The translations under genes were made by a program, and so were the position numbers. The notes under the pieces are model-generated. The model was not told the DNA's origin. It worked only from the letters and a program-made list of their open reading frames with translations, and did no database searches. From assembly GCA_014337915.1 (NCBI GenBank), contig QUBU01000012.1, forward strand, positions 5,001 to 69,000: a stretch of 64,000 bases of DNA, read 5' to 3'. Positions 1 to 9,658 of this stretch are shown one piece after another. Source of the stretch: Gammaproteobacteria bacterium (GTDB taxonomy: Bacteria; Pseudomonadota; Gammaproteobacteria; Steroidobacterales; GCA-2729495). The first letter of the stretch is position 1, and each line of letters starts with the position of its first letter.

Positions 1-509
1 GGGTAGAGGAACTCGTGCACCGCGATCGCCTTGCCAGCCTTGTAGCGCTTGTGGAAGTCATCGCGCTCCAGCATGCGCGCCACCGTATGGCGGGCGGCGA
101 GGCCGATCAGGTCGGCTGCCGACATGCGGCCCATCCAGGTCGAGTTGAACTCGACCCGGGTGCGATCCCGATCCAGGATCGTGAAGATCTGGCTCGCGTA
201 GGTCTCGGCGTTGCGCCTTACGTCCTCGGCGGTCAGCGGCGGCCGGGTGGCATTGCGGCCGGTCGGGTCGCCGATCATGCCCGTGAAGTCCCCGATCAGG
301 AAAATGACTTCGTGGCCCAGCTCCTGGAACAGGCGCATCTTGTTGATGAGCACCGTGTGGCCCAGGTGAAGGTCGGGCGCCGTAGGGTCGAAGCCGGCCT
401 TGACGCGCAGCGGGCGCCCCTCGCGCAGCTTTGCGAGCAGGTCCTCCTCGACCAGGATGTCCTGGACGCCGCGGCGAATCTCGGTCAGCTGCTTTTCGGC
501 GGACAACAT
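1..509 (-). CDS. tyrS: tyrosyl-tRNA synthetase, N-terminal part
   Basis: Class I aminoacyl-tRNA synthetase that charges tRNA-Tyr in the cytoplasm. The reverse-strand frame runs open to the window edge, so only about the first 169 residues are present. They include the ATP-binding HIGH-type motif in the context [12 protein letters not shown], followed by [13 protein letters not shown] and [15 protein letters not shown], all characteristic of bacterial TyrRS. The KMSKS loop and the RNA-binding C-terminus lie outside the window. The ATG at 509 was chosen; the frame stays open upstream, with a TTG at 521, so a slightly longer start is possible. The gene is divergent from an M23 peptidase gene, a common gammaproteobacterial neighbourhood. 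Confidence 0.93.
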   Translation of the reverse strand, partial: MLSAEKQLTEIRRGVQDILVEEDLLAKLREGRPLRVKAGFDPTAPDLHLGHTVLINKMRLFQELGHEVIFLIGDFTGMIGDPTGRNATRPPLTAEDVRRNAETYASQIFTILDRDRTRVEFNSTWMGRMSAADLIGLAARHTVARMLERDDFHKRYKAGKAIAVHEFLY

Positions 510-646
510 GAGCGTGGCCAAGGCGGCCCGGCGGCGAATTGCGGGCGCCGAGCATAACGAATTCGCCCGGCAGGGTCACCACGGCCGACGTGGCCGGCCG
601 TTTAACCGGCGATTACGTGGAACGGCTCACAAATCCGGAACGTTTA

Positions 647-676
647 TTGACCAGGCCGCGCAACGGCGTTGATAAT
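647..676 (+). promoter_or_regulatory. sigma-70-type promoter for the M23 peptidase gene
   Basis: TTGACC (647-652) and GATAAT (671-676) are separated by 18 nt in the 307-bp gap between divergent tyrS and the M23 peptidase gene. Transcription would begin near 683, giving a leader of about 130 nt. The rest of the gap shows no gene and no clear structured RNA. Confidence 0.5.
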
Positions 677-816
677 TCCGACCCGAGAACAGGGCCACCC
701 GCCCCCACGAGGCCGGGCATGGATGGCCAGGGCGCCCGGCTAGCCAGCCCGGGCGACGGGCCGATGCCCGGGGCCGCGGAGTACCCCCGGGCCGGCTGAG
801 CGGTAGCGGAGGCGAA

Positions 817-2217
817 GTGACCAGATCAAGAGGGTTCCTGCGCGGGGCTACGGCCAACGCGATCAGCAGCAGTGGCCGTTCCCGCCGCCTGCCGTGGTTT
901 GCCACCGGCCTCGGCCTGCCGCTGTTGTCCATGGGCTTCCTGCTGCCGGATGCCGGCTACCAGGATGCGCTGCGGCTCGACCTGGCACTGACCGAAGTCA
1001 AGCCGGTGTTCACCCTGCCGCTGCTGTTCAATTCCTCCGATCTGGTCAAAGCCGGTGAATTCGGCAATCCGGACATCACCGCAGATGGCAACCGCGCCGT
1101 CACCGTGAAGGTACGCCGCGGGGACACGCTGGACCGCATTTTCCGGCGCGAGAACCTCGACCCCGGCCAGCTCGTCGCCGTCATGGCCCTGGCCCCCGCC
1201 CGCGACGGGCTGCGCATCCTGCGCCCGGGAGACGAACTCTACGTGCGCCATGATGGCGCGACGCTGCTCGAGATCAGCCGCAAGCTCGACACCTTCCACA
1301 CCCTGAACATCACCCGCGTCGGCGATGCCTTCGAAGCCAGGGTCGCCACGCTCGAGTACCAGACACGCACGGCACGGGCCACCGGCGACATCCGCAGCTC
1401 GCTGTTCGAGGCCGCCGCCCGGGCCGGGGTATCCGACTCGACCATCATGAAGCTGGCCGCCATCTTCGCCTCCCAGATCGATTTCGTGCTCGACCTGCGC
1501 GACGGCGATCGCTTCGCCGTCGTGTTCGAGGAAATGTGGCACGACGGTGACAAGCTCGATGAAGGCGACGTGCTGGCCGCCGAGTTCGTCAGCCAGGGGA
1601 AGACCTACCGGGCCGTGCGGTACCAGGCAGCCGATGGCCGAGTGAGCTATTACACGCCCGAGGGCCGCAGCCTGCGCAAGGCCTTCGTGCGTGCCCCGCT
1701 CGCCTTCACCCGCGTCAGTTCGGACTTCAATCCCCGGCGCATGCATCCGATCCTCAATAAGATGCGCGGCCACACGGGCGTTGACTACGCCGCCCCGTCG
1801 GGCACGCCGGTTCGGGCCCCGGGCGACGGCCGGGTCACCTTCGCCGGCCGCAAGGGTGGCTACGGCAACGCCATCATCCTCGAGCACGGCAATGGCGTGA
1901 CCACCCTCTATGGCCACCTGTCGCGCTTCGCCCAGGCGACCGCCGTGGGTCGTCGCGTGCAACAGGGCGATGTCATCGGCTATGTCGGCGCCACCGGCCT
2001 CGCCACCGGCCCGCATCTGCACTATGAATATCGCGTCAACGGCAAGTACATGAATCCGCGGACCGTCAAACTGCCCGAGGGCTCGACGGCCATCGACGCC
2101 CGCGAGCGGCCGCGCTTTGTCCAGGCCGTCGCTCCGCTGCTCGAGCGCCTGGACGCCGGCCACAGCATGCTGGCCGACGGCAAGGCGCCCGCTACCGCTT
2201 CCGACCAGACCACCTGA
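817..2217 (+). CDS. M23 family murein endopeptidase (MepM/YebA-like)
   Basis: Predicted periplasmic zinc metallopeptidase that cleaves peptidoglycan cross-links, 466 aa. The start is GTG 817. A hydrophobic N-terminal segment (about residues 28-46) looks like an uncleaved membrane anchor or signal peptide. Residues about 92-145 form a LysM/OapA-like region (VRRGDTLDRIF...LRPGDELYV). A Csd3-like middle domain follows, and then the LytM/M23 domain (about 300-420) with ligand motifs GHTGVD, LYGHLS and GPHLHYEY, so both HxH-type ligands are intact. It is monocistronic and divergent from tyrS, an arrangement seen in many Gammaproteobacteria. Whether it acts as a MepM-type space-making endopeptidase is inferred from domain order only. 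Confidence 0.88.
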   Translation: MTRSRGFLRGATANAISSSGRSRRLPWFATGLGLPLLSMGFLLPDAGYQDALRLDLALTEVKPVFTLPLLFNSSDLVKAGEFGNPDITADGNRAVTVKVRRGDTLDRIFRRENLDPGQLVAVMALAPARDGLRILRPGDELYVRHDGATLLEISRKLDTFHTLNITRVGDAFEARVATLEYQTRTARATGDIRSSLFEAAARAGVSDSTIMKLAAIFASQIDFVLDLRDGDRFAVVFEEMWHDGDKLDEGDVLAAEFVSQGKTYRAVRYQAADGRVSYYTPEGRSLRKAFVRAPLAFTRVSSDFNPRRMHPILNKMRGHTGVDYAAPSGTPVRAPGDGRVTFAGRKGGYGNAIILEHGNGVTTLYGHLSRFAQATAVGRRVQQGDVIGYVGATGLATGPHLHYEYRVNGKYMNPRTVKLPEGSTAIDARERPRFVQAVAPLLERLDAGHSMLADGKAPATASDQTT

Positions 2218-2411
2218 TCCGGGCGCGCGCACCCGGGTCCCGTACCTCGCGTGACAGCTGACGCTGCCACTGCGAACCAGCCGGATTATGGCAACTGTGA
2301 CCGGCTCGGCATTGCCGCCGGTAGCGGCTGCTATAGTGGCTTGCGGGCGGACGGAGCATCCCGGGACCGCACTGCCGACGGCCTGCCCGGCCGTCCCTGC
2401 AAGGGCGCCGC

Positions 2412-4523
2412 GTGGACATCGTCAACCTCAAGCTTCCCGACTATTACATCAACCGCGAACTGAGCGCGCTGGAGTTCAGCAGGCGCGTCCTGCACCAGGC
2501 CAAGGACCCCTCGGTCCCGCTCCTCGAGCGGCTGAAGTTCCTCTGCATCGTTTCCGCCAACCTCGACGAGTTTTTCGAGATCCGGGTCAGCGGCCTGCAG
2601 CAGCGGGCGGAGATCGCCGGCGCGACCGGCGGTGCGGCTGGCCCGGACATGCTCACTGCCAGCGAACTGCTCCACGAGATCGGCCTGCGCGCCCATGAAC
2701 TCGTCGCCGAACAGTACCGGCTGCTCAACGACGAGCTGGTTCCCGCGCTGGCCGTGGAAGGCATCCGCTTCATAGCTGAGGACGCCTGGTCACGGCCGCA
2801 GCGGGAGTGGCTCCACGACTACTTTCACCGCGAGATCGAGCCAATCCTGAGCCCGGTCTCGCTGGACTCCGCCCGGCCCTTCCCGCGGATCCTGAACAAG
2901 AGCCTCAACTTCGTCGTCGGCCTGGAGGGCACCCACGCCTTCGGCCGGCCGGTGCAGCGGGCCATCGTGCAGGCGCCGCGCTCCCTGCCCCGGCTCATCC
3001 GCCTGAGCCCGGAGCTGCCGGATACCGGACCGGCTGATTTCGTGTATCTCGCATCGGTGATCTCCGCCTTCGTCGGCGAACTCTTCGTCGGCATGGAGAT
3101 CAAGGGCTGCTACCAGTTCCGTGCCACCCGCAACAGCGACCTGTACGTCGACGACGAGGAAGTGGACGACCTGCTGCGCGCGCTCCAGGGCGAGCTGATC
3201 GCCAGCCGATACGGTGCCGCGGTACGGCTCGAGATCGCCCATGACTGCCCGGCCGAGCTGACCAGCTACCTGCTGGAGATGTTCGGCCTGGACGCCGGCG
3301 ACGTGTATCACGTGGATGGGCCGGTCAACCTCAACCGGCTGATGATCATCTACGACCTGGCGGGACGGCAGGGCCTGAGGTTCCCGCCATTTACCGCCAG
3401 CGTGCCGCAGGAGATCAGCGACGCGGACAACATCTTCGCCGCCATCCGCCGCAAGGACATCCTGCTGCACCATCCCTACGAGTCCTTCGCCCCGGTCATG
3501 GACTTCATCAGTCGCAGCGGCCAGGATCCCGATGTCCTGTCCATCAAGCTGACGCTGTACCGCACCGGCCACCAGTCGCCGATCGTCGACAGTCTGGTCG
3601 CAGCCGCCCAGGCCGGCAAGGAAGTAACGGTCATCGTCGAACTGCGCGCGCGCTTCGACGAGGCGGAGAACATCAACCTCGCCAACCGCCTGCAGGAAGC
3701 GGGCGCCCACGTTATCTACGGCGTCGTCGGCTTCAAGACGCACTGCAAGATGGCGCTGGTGGTACGCCGCGAGGCCGGGCACCTGCAGCGTTACGTGCAC
3801 CTGGGCACCGGCAACTACCATCCCGGCACCGCCCGCATGTATACGGACTATGGCCTGCTCAGCGCCGACCCGGCCCTCGCCGAGGACGTGCACCAGGTGT
3901 TCCTGCAGCTCACCAGCCTGATGCGCACGCCGCCGCTGAGCCGGCTGCACCAGTCACCGTTCACCCTGCACCGGGAGATACTCGACCTCATCGACCAGGA
4001 AGTGGCCAACGTCGCCGCGGGAGGCAACGGCCACATCATTGCCAAGCTCAACGCCCTGGTGGAGCCCGAGGTGATCCGCGCCCTGTACCGCGCCTCCGGC
4101 GCCGGTGTGGTGATCGACCTGGTGGTCCGTGGCCTGTGCTGCCTGCGTCCCGGCATCCCCGGCGTCTCCGACAACATCCGGGTCCGCTCGATCGTTGGTC
4201 GCTTCCTCGAGCACTCGCGGGTCTATTACTTCCACGCCAATGGTGCCGAGAAGATCTACCTCTCCAGCGCCGACTGGATGGACCGCAACTTCTTCCGTCG
4301 CGTCGAGATCTGCTTCAGTATCGAGCACGAAGACCTCAAGGCGCGGCTGCTCGCCGACCTGGATACCTGCCTGAGCGACAACTGCCAGGCCTGGGAGTTG
4401 CGCCCTGACGGGCACTACGACCTGCTGCAACCGGAGGGGAGCGATGCGCCGCTACCGGCCCAGGCCGTGCTGCTGCGCCAGCTGGCTGCCGACTTCAGCG
4501 CTGCCGCCGGACGACCTTCATGA
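2412..4523 (+). CDS. ppk1: polyphosphate kinase 1
   Basis: Reversibly polymerises the ATP gamma-phosphate into polyphosphate. At 703 aa it matches the usual PPK1 length. Start GTG 2412. The N-terminal domain signature (RELSALEFSRRVL, IVSANLDEFFEIR) is at residues about 15-60. The autophosphorylated histidine of the family is His463 in HLGTGNYH, followed by TARMYTDYGLLSAD. The second conserved histidine is about residue 601 in RFLEHSRVYYFHANG. The 3' end overlaps the 3' end of the convergent exopolyphosphatase gene by 29 bp, so synthesis and degradation enzymes are encoded tail to tail. Confidence 0.96.
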   Translation: MDIVNLKLPDYYINRELSALEFSRRVLHQAKDPSVPLLERLKFLCIVSANLDEFFEIRVSGLQQRAEIAGATGGAAGPDMLTASELLHEIGLRAHELVAEQYRLLNDELVPALAVEGIRFIAEDAWSRPQREWLHDYFHREIEPILSPVSLDSARPFPRILNKSLNFVVGLEGTHAFGRPVQRAIVQAPRSLPRLIRLSPELPDTGPADFVYLASVISAFVGELFVGMEIKGCYQFRATRNSDLYVDDEEVDDLLRALQGELIASRYGAAVRLEIAHDCPAELTSYLLEMFGLDAGDVYHVDGPVNLNRLMIIYDLAGRQGLRFPPFTASVPQEISDADNIFAAIRRKDILLHHPYESFAPVMDFISRSGQDPDVLSIKLTLYRTGHQSPIVDSLVAAAQAGKEVTVIVELRARFDEAENINLANRLQEAGAHVIYGVVGFKTHCKMALVVRREAGHLQRYVHLGTGNYHPGTARMYTDYGLLSADPALAEDVHQVFLQLTSLMRTPPLSRLHQSPFTLHREILDLIDQEVANVAAGGNGHIIAKLNALVEPEVIRALYRASGAGVVIDLVVRGLCCLRPGIPGVSDNIRVRSIVGRFLEHSRVYYFHANGAEKIYLSSADWMDRNFFRRVEICFSIEHEDLKARLLADLDTCLSDNCQAWELRPDGHYDLLQPEGSDAPLPAQAVLLRQLAADFSAAAGRPS

Positions 4524-6027
4524 CGAGGCCGGCAGCAGCCAGGTGACGGCGCTCCTGGGTGAGATCAGCCTCGGTCAGCGGATTCGCGGCGAGCCAGCGG
4601 GCCGGCAGTGCCAGCGCCAGCGTCGAACCCCGGGCCACCAGCTCCGGCGCCGCACCGGCCTTTGATGTGCGCCCGCGATTGAAGAGCACCGCGAGGCGCA
4701 GCAGGGCAATCAGGCGCAGCGCCCGGCGACGCTGTTCCGGAGGCGCACCGTGCAACTGCTCGCGGTTCAGGCGGCGGCGATGGCAGCTCACCAGGCAGGC
4801 GAGCAGCCGCTGTTCGTCCCGCGCGAAACCTGGCATGTCGGCATGCTGTAGCAGGTAGCCACCATGCTGGTGGTAGTGCGTGTGGGCGATATCGAGGCCC
4901 AGTTCGTGGAGTGCCGCCGCCCAGGCCAGCAGGTTGCGATCCGCGTCCCTCCCCAGGTCCCAGGACTCGGCCACCTGCCGCAGCATGGCCAGCGCCAACG
5001 TTGCCACGCGCCGTGCCTGTGCCTGGTCGACCCGGAAGCGGCGTTGCAATGCCTTGACCGTGCGGACACGGGCGTCCTCGTTGGTGAGACGCCCGACCAT
5101 GTCGTAGAGGATGCCCTCGCGCAGCGCGCCTTCCGCCACCACCATGCGGCGCAGTCCCAGGGAGCGCATCACCTCGACGAGGATGGCGATACCGCCCGGG
5201 AAGATGGCCGCCCGGTCGGCTGACAGCCCGGGCAGGTCCAGCCGCCGCACATGGCCGGCGGCGATCATCCGCTCGACCAGGAACTCCAGGTCCTTCACCG
5301 TGATGCCCTTGCGTGCACGGCCCAGCGCCAGCAGCACGTCGTTGGCGGCGCGAATTGTGCCGGCCGTACCCGCCACCCGCGCTGGCGGCGTTTGCAGGAA
5401 CCTCGCTCGCACCGGCTCGAGTTCGATTCGCACGGCCTGGCGTGCCTGGCGGAAGTTGCGGGCGCTGAGCTTGCCGCCGGGAAACGCGGACTCGCTGAGG
5501 CTGATGCAGCCGATGTAGAGGCTTTCCATGCGCAGCGGCTCGAAGCCGCGGCCCTGGATGATCTCGGTGCTGCCCCCGCCGATGTCGATGGCCATCTGGG
5601 TGGCGCGCAGGTTGGGCAGGCTGTGGCTGACACCGAGGTAGATGAGCCGTGCCTCCTCGATGCCGGATATGACTTCCACCGGGTGGCCAAGCGCCTGCCG
5701 TGCCTGCTCCCGGAAGCGGTCGGCGCTGCGGCCGCGGGCCTGGCGCAGGGTACTGGTGCCGACCACGCGCACGCGGCCCGCGCGCAGGTTGCGCAGCCGC
5801 TCGCCGAACCGCGCCAGGCAGGCGAGCGCGCGGCGCTGGCTGGCGGCATCGAGGTGGTGGTGGCGATCCAGGCCCGAGGCGAGGCGCACGCTCTCGCGCA
5901 GGCGGTCCATCACCACCAGCTGGCCATGCGAAAAGCGGCCGATGACCATGTGGAAGCTGTTGGAACCGAGATCGACGGCCCCGAGGATTTCGGTGGCGCC
6001 GCGTGGCCGTGCCCGGCGCCGGCTCAT
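4495..6027 (-). CDS. ppx: exopolyphosphatase / Ppx-GppA phosphatase
   Basis: Hydrolyses terminal phosphates of polyphosphate (and/or pppGpp). 510 aa, typical of long proteobacterial Ppx. ASKHA-fold phosphate loops are visible: AVDLGSNSFHMV near residue 18, IDIGGGSTEII near 150 and AGTAGTIRAA near 215. A C-terminal HD-like helical domain (LHELGLDIAHTHYHQHGGY, about 385-410) follows. The ATG at 6027 overlaps the TGA of the upstream gene (ATGA), so it is the third gene of an rppH-DUF6776-ppx operon and probably translationally coupled. It converges with ppk1 over 29 bp. Ppx and GppA specificity cannot be separated by eye; the ppk1 neighbour favours Ppx. Confidence 0.93.
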   Translation of the reverse strand: MSRRRARPRGATEILGAVDLGSNSFHMVIGRFSHGQLVVMDRLRESVRLASGLDRHHHLDAASQRRALACLARFGERLRNLRAGRVRVVGTSTLRQARGRSADRFREQARQALGHPVEVISGIEEARLIYLGVSHSLPNLRATQMAIDIGGGSTEIIQGRGFEPLRMESLYIGCISLSESAFPGGKLSARNFRQARQAVRIELEPVRARFLQTPPARVAGTAGTIRAANDVLLALGRARKGITVKDLEFLVERMIAAGHVRRLDLPGLSADRAAIFPGGIAILVEVMRSLGLRRMVVAEGALREGILYDMVGRLTNEDARVRTVKALQRRFRVDQAQARRVATLALAMLRQVAESWDLGRDADRNLLAWAAALHELGLDIAHTHYHQHGGYLLQHADMPGFARDEQRLLACLVSCHRRRLNREQLHGAPPEQRRRALRLIALLRLAVLFNRGRTSKAGAAPELVARGSTLALALPARWLAANPLTEADLTQERRHLAAAGLVMKVVRRQR

Positions 6028-6749
6028 GGATGGACCCCGGTTCGGGCGCTCCAGGGAAACGATTCCACGCTGGGTTGCACCCCTGCAGTTGATGGCAGGC
6101 TGCGGATCACCACGCGCTCCGGCACGAAGTCCGCGGGCAGACGGATGGCCGCGCTGATCTCCTGGAAGTAACGGAAGTCGAAGTCCCGCGGTGTCGAGCC
6201 CGGTGCCGTGCCGAGGCTGCCGAGGTCGAGGCTGGTGATGCGCCCGGCGCGCGTGCCCTCGAGCCGAACCTGCAACCTGCCGCGCACCTGGCGCTCCGCG
6301 TGCTCGACCTGCGCGAGGACGAAGCGGACATGCGTGGTGCCATCCGCAGCCGTCGCCTGGGAGAACTCCTGCACCTTGAGCCCGCCCTGGCCCGGCCCGC
6401 CGACGATCCCACGATAGAACGCGAGTTCCTCCTGCTGCTCGAGGATCTTGTCCTGCAGGCCAGCCAGCTGCGCCTCGACCTGTGCGTAGGACTCGCGATC
6501 CACCTTGCCATCGGTTTCCAGGCGGGCGAGCGCCTGCCGGGCATCACGGTTTTCTGCCTCCAGGCCGGCAACCTGCGCCTGCAGGCGCTGCTCGGTGGCC
6601 TGCGCGGCGAGCGCGTTGTAACCGGCGCGCAGCTGGCCGAGGTGGAACGCCGCGGCCAGGCTTGCCAGCACCGCTAGCACGGCGCCCGCCACCAGCAACT
6701 GCCGGCGACGCCCGTCCGCCGGGAGCATCGCGCGCAGTAGGCCGGTCAC
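6024..6749 (-). CDS. DUF6776-like membrane-anchored coiled-coil protein
   Basis: 241 aa from GTG 6749, whose GTGA overlaps the stop codon of the Nudix gene. A longer open frame upstream is only the shadow of that gene. A single transmembrane segment (about residues 15-37, [18 protein letters not shown]) is followed by a heptad-rich coiled coil (about 40-110) and a C-terminal beta-rich domain, which suggests an inner-membrane protein with a periplasmic domain. The layout resembles the gammaproteobacterial family I recall as DUF6776; function is unknown. It is bracketed by 4-bp overlaps on both sides in the rppH-ppx operon, so the three products are made together. Confidence 0.7.
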   Translation of the reverse strand: MTGLLRAMLPADGRRRQLLVAGAVLAVLASLAAAFHLGQLRAGYNALAAQATEQRLQAQVAGLEAENRDARQALARLETDGKVDRESYAQVEAQLAGLQDKILEQQEELAFYRGIVGGPGQGGLKVQEFSQATAADGTTHVRFVLAQVEHAERQVRGRLQVRLEGTRAGRITSLDLGSLGTAPGSTPRDFDFRYFQEISAAIRLPADFVPERVVIRSLPSTAGVQPSVESFPWSARTGVHP

Positions 6750-7318
6750 GGCAAGGCAGCCAGGCGCCATTCGGCCGGCCAGGCCGGCGGTGCCGGAACC
6801 TCGAGCGGTGCCAGCAGCGGCGCGAGTTCGGTCAGCGCGTGCACGTACACCTGCCGCTTGAAGTGGATCACCTCCTCGACCGGCTGCCACCAGGATACCC
6901 AGCGCCAGCGGTCGAACTCGGGGCGCGCGGTGGTGTCCGGCCGCAGGCGGCTCTTGGCGGCACGCAGCCGGAGCAGGAACCAGCGCTGCTTCTGGCCGAT
7001 GCACAGTGGCAGGGCATCGCGGCGCACGTAGCGCTCGGGCAGGCGGTAGCGGAGCCAGCCGCGTGTGGAGCCGACGACCTCGACGTCATCCGCCTCGAGG
7101 CCAATCTCTTCCCTGAGCTCGCGGAACATGGCGCGCTTTGGGGTTTCCCGCAGGCCGATCCCGCCCTGCGGGAACTGCCAGCCCGACTGGCCTATTCTTC
7201 CGCCGAGCAACACCAGGCCGGACTCATCGCTGAGGATGATGCCAACGTTTGCCCTGTAGCCTTGCGAATCGATGCGGTCCAAGTGCAGCCCAGCCCCGAT
7301 TTTCCGGGCGAGGGGCAT
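6746..7318 (-). CDS. rppH: RNA pyrophosphohydrolase (Nudix)
   Basis: Removes pyrophosphate from mRNA 5' ends to trigger decay. The Nudix box [20 protein letters not shown] is complete, and the RppH signature [11 protein letters not shown] and [16 protein letters not shown] is present. The ATG at 7318 gives 190 aa; a TTG at 7282 would give a 178-aa protein starting just before [13 protein letters not shown], closer to the family's usual N-terminus, so the start is unsettled. The C-terminus is extended after the Nudix fold by a Pro/Ala-rich tail. It is the first gene of a three-gene operon and divergent from btuC. Confidence 0.88.
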   Translation of the reverse strand: MPLARKIGAGLHLDRIDSQGYRANVGIILSDESGLVLLGGRIGQSGWQFPQGGIGLRETPKRAMFRELREEIGLEADDVEVVGSTRGWLRYRLPERYVRRDALPLCIGQKQRWFLLRLRAAKSRLRPDTTARPEFDRWRWVSWWQPVEEVIHFKRQVYVHALTELAPLLAPLEVPAPPAWPAEWRLAALP

Positions 7319-7416
7319 TGTTCCACAAAGGACCCTGCACACAAAGCCGCGCCGGGGCATCGCTGCGATTCGGTACACTGCGACCGCCGGCATGCATCCG
7401 GCCAACGAAAGGGCCG

Positions 7417-8406
7417 ATGCCGAACATGCGAATGCGCCCGTCCAGCCTGATCGCCATCCTCGGCCTGCTGGCCGTGCTCGGCCTGCTGGTCGCCATCGGC
7501 TACGGCAGCGGCGCGGTCGGGCCGCGGCAGGTCGTCGTGTTGCTCACGGGCGAGGCCGATGCCGCGGTACGCCAGGTGGTCCTGGACCTGCGCCTGCCCC
7601 GCGCGCTCGCCGCGTTCGGCACCGGCGCCGCGTTGGCACTGGCGGGTGCGCTGATGCAGGTGCTGCTGCGCAATCCGCTGGCCGATCCCTACATCCTCGG
7701 CACCTCGGGCGGTGCTGCCGCGTTCGCCCTGACCGCCATGCTGGCAGGCGCCACGGGTGCCATCGTCGATGCCAGTGCCTTCGCCGGCGCCCTGGCAAGC
7801 ACGCTACTGGTGTTCATGATCGCGCGCCGCGGCCGGTGGGCCCCGGCACGCCTGCTGCTCACCGGCGTCGTGGTGGCCGCGGGCTGGAGTGCGCTGGTGA
7901 GCCTGCTGCTGGCAATCACGCCGGAACGCAACCTGCGCGGTGCGCTGTTCTGGCTCATGGGCGACTTCGCCTTCGCCGACAATCCGCTGCCCTGCCTGCT
8001 GGTGGCCGGCGCCGGCACCGCAGCCTGCTTCGCCCTCGGCCGCTCGCTCAACGTGCTGGCTACTGGTGACCAGCAGGCAGCCCTGCTCGGGCTGCCGGTG
8101 CGGGGCATGCGCGTCGGCATCTATGTGCTGACAGCGGTACTGACCTCGACCGCGGTGACCACCGCCGGCACCGTGGGTTTCGTCGGCCTAGTGGTACCGC
8201 ACCTGGTGCGCCAGCTGGCCGGTGCCGACCATCGCGCCGTGGTGCCGGGCGCAGCGCTCGCCGGCGGCACGCTGCTGGTACTGGCCGATACCGTGGCGCG
8301 CACCGCCCTTGCGCCCCGGCAACTGCCGGTGGGTGCGATTACTGCACTGGTGGGCGTGCCGCTGTTCCTGTTCCTGCTCGGCCGCGGACAGCGCGACGCC
8401 ACCTAG
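7417..8406 (+). CDS. btuC: cobalamin ABC transporter permease (FecCD family)
   Basis: Inner-membrane permease subunit of the vitamin B12 importer BtuCDF. 329 aa with many hydrophobic helices. FecCD hallmarks are seen in [37 protein letters not shown] and [15 protein letters not shown], the last containing the cytoplasmic coupling-helix region. The ATG at 7417 follows a GAAAGGG element by only 3 nt; in-frame ATGs at 7426 and 7432 have better spacing. Assignment to B12 rather than siderophore rests on btuD, riboswitch-btuB, adenosyltransferase and btuF nearby. It is separated from btuD by tyrA and two other loci, and no riboswitch precedes it. Confidence 0.85.
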   Translation: MPNMRMRPSSLIAILGLLAVLGLLVAIGYGSGAVGPRQVVVLLTGEADAAVRQVVLDLRLPRALAAFGTGAALALAGALMQVLLRNPLADPYILGTSGGAAAFALTAMLAGATGAIVDASAFAGALASTLLVFMIARRGRWAPARLLLTGVVVAAGWSALVSLLLAITPERNLRGALFWLMGDFAFADNPLPCLLVAGAGTAACFALGRSLNVLATGDQQAALLGLPVRGMRVGIYVLTAVLTSTAVTTAGTVGFVGLVVPHLVRQLAGADHRAVVPGAALAGGTLLVLADTVARTALAPRQLPVGAITALVGVPLFLFLLGRGQRDAT

Positions 8407-8428
8407 CCGCCGCGACCGGCAGCGATCC

Positions 8429-9517
8429 TCAGGCGCGCTGCGCCAGGTAACGTCGCCCCTGCTCCATCAGCGCCACGAAGGCCGGCTCGTCTCCGGCGCG
8501 CACGATGGCCGCCAGGCGCGTGACCGCCTTGAGCAGGTCTTCCAGCGCATGGATGCCCTGCGGGTTCAGGCTCTGGATCTCGAAGTACAGGTGCGGATTC
8601 TCGCTGGCCACCCGCGCCGCCACGTCGAGCTGGGCGTCGAAGGTGGTGCTCGACAGCTTGGCGAGCCGCGGCGCGGTTTCGCCGCTCTCGGCCAGCGCCG
8701 TGAAGAACGCGATGTTCAGCGCATGCGACAGGCCCAGCACGTAGGCGATCAGCCGGTCATGGTCGTCAAGCGGCATCTCGATCTGCTGCACCATGGTGGA
8801 GGCGAAGAGCTGGCGCACCTCGGCCACCGCCGCCGGCTGGCCGGCATCCATGAAGATCACGTGGCGCCCGGACAGCAGCTCCGTATCGGGCCCGAACATC
8901 GGGTGCACGGAAGCCACGCGGCAGCCGTGCGCTGCGAGCCTGCGCAGCGCCGCGGCGAGCGGCGCCTTCAGCGAGCCGATGTCGAAGATCAGTCCCTGAT
9001 GCCCACGGGCCGCGAGGGCGTCGAGGATTTCCGCGGTGATGCCGAGCGGCGTTGCCACCACGGTCACCGCGAAGTCGCCGGATGCCGTCTGCCAGTCGGC
9101 GAGGTGCCTGAAACCCGGGGCGGGCCCCGCCGGATCCGCGATGGTGACGTCGAAGCCCTGCGAATCCAGGAACTCGGCGAACCACAGGCCCATCTTGCCG
9201 CGGCCGCCGATGACCAGCGCGCGCTGGCCGTGGCCGGTGCCCTCGGCGCGCACCCTGGCCTGCTCCTGGGTGGTCAGCGAGGAGCGGATCAGCAGGCTCA
9301 TCAGCTCGGCGGCAACACCCGGCGACACGCCGACCTCGCCGGCGCGCGTGCGCGCCGCATCGATGACCTGCTTCTCGCGACCGAAATCGCGGGTGGCGCG
9401 CCCCTCGGCGCGCTTCAGCGCACCGATCTCGCGGCTCAGTGCCTGACGCTCCGCAACCAGACCGATGATCTGGCGATCGATGGCGGCGAGGCGTGCGCGA
9501 AGCTGCTCGAGTGTCAT
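8429..9517 (-). CDS. tyrA: bifunctional chorismate mutase / prephenate dehydrogenase (T-protein)
   Basis: Converts chorismate to prephenate and then to 4-hydroxyphenylpyruvate in tyrosine synthesis. 362 aa, against about 373 in E. coli. Residues 1-90 are an AroQ-class chorismate mutase ([19 protein letters not shown]...IGALK). About 97-360 is a prephenate dehydrogenase with the nucleotide motif [15 protein letters not shown] and the catalytic-region SVHPMFGPD. The ATG at 9517 starts the first helix of the mutase domain. It lies alone, convergent with btuC and divergent from the TolB-type gene, and has no visible link to B12. Confidence 0.95.
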   Translation of the reverse strand: MTLEQLRARLAAIDRQIIGLVAERQALSREIGALKRAEGRATRDFGREKQVIDAARTRAGEVGVSPGVAAELMSLLIRSSLTTQEQARVRAEGTGHGQRALVIGGRGKMGLWFAEFLDSQGFDVTIADPAGPAPGFRHLADWQTASGDFAVTVVATPLGITAEILDALAARGHQGLIFDIGSLKAPLAAALRRLAAHGCRVASVHPMFGPDTELLSGRHVIFMDAGQPAAVAEVRQLFASTMVQQIEMPLDDHDRLIAYVLGLSHALNIAFFTALAESGETAPRLAKLSSTTFDAQLDVAARVASENPHLYFEIQSLNPQGIHALEDLLKAVTRLAAIVRAGDEPAFVALMEQGRRYLAQRA

Positions 9518-9658
9518 GGCAACGAGGGATAGACGGCTGGTGGCGGTGTTTTACCGGCCAGCGCCGGCACGTGCAAGCCGCTGCTGGTCGCCCGCGGCCA
9601 TGGTCACTACAATCCGGGCCCGCCAGCACGATCCTGGCAGCGGCGGAGACGGCGAAGG

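Noticed and set aside
826-2232. 468-aa antisense ORF
   Set aside because: It lies opposite an intact M23 peptidase gene. Long antisense frames are expected at this GC content.
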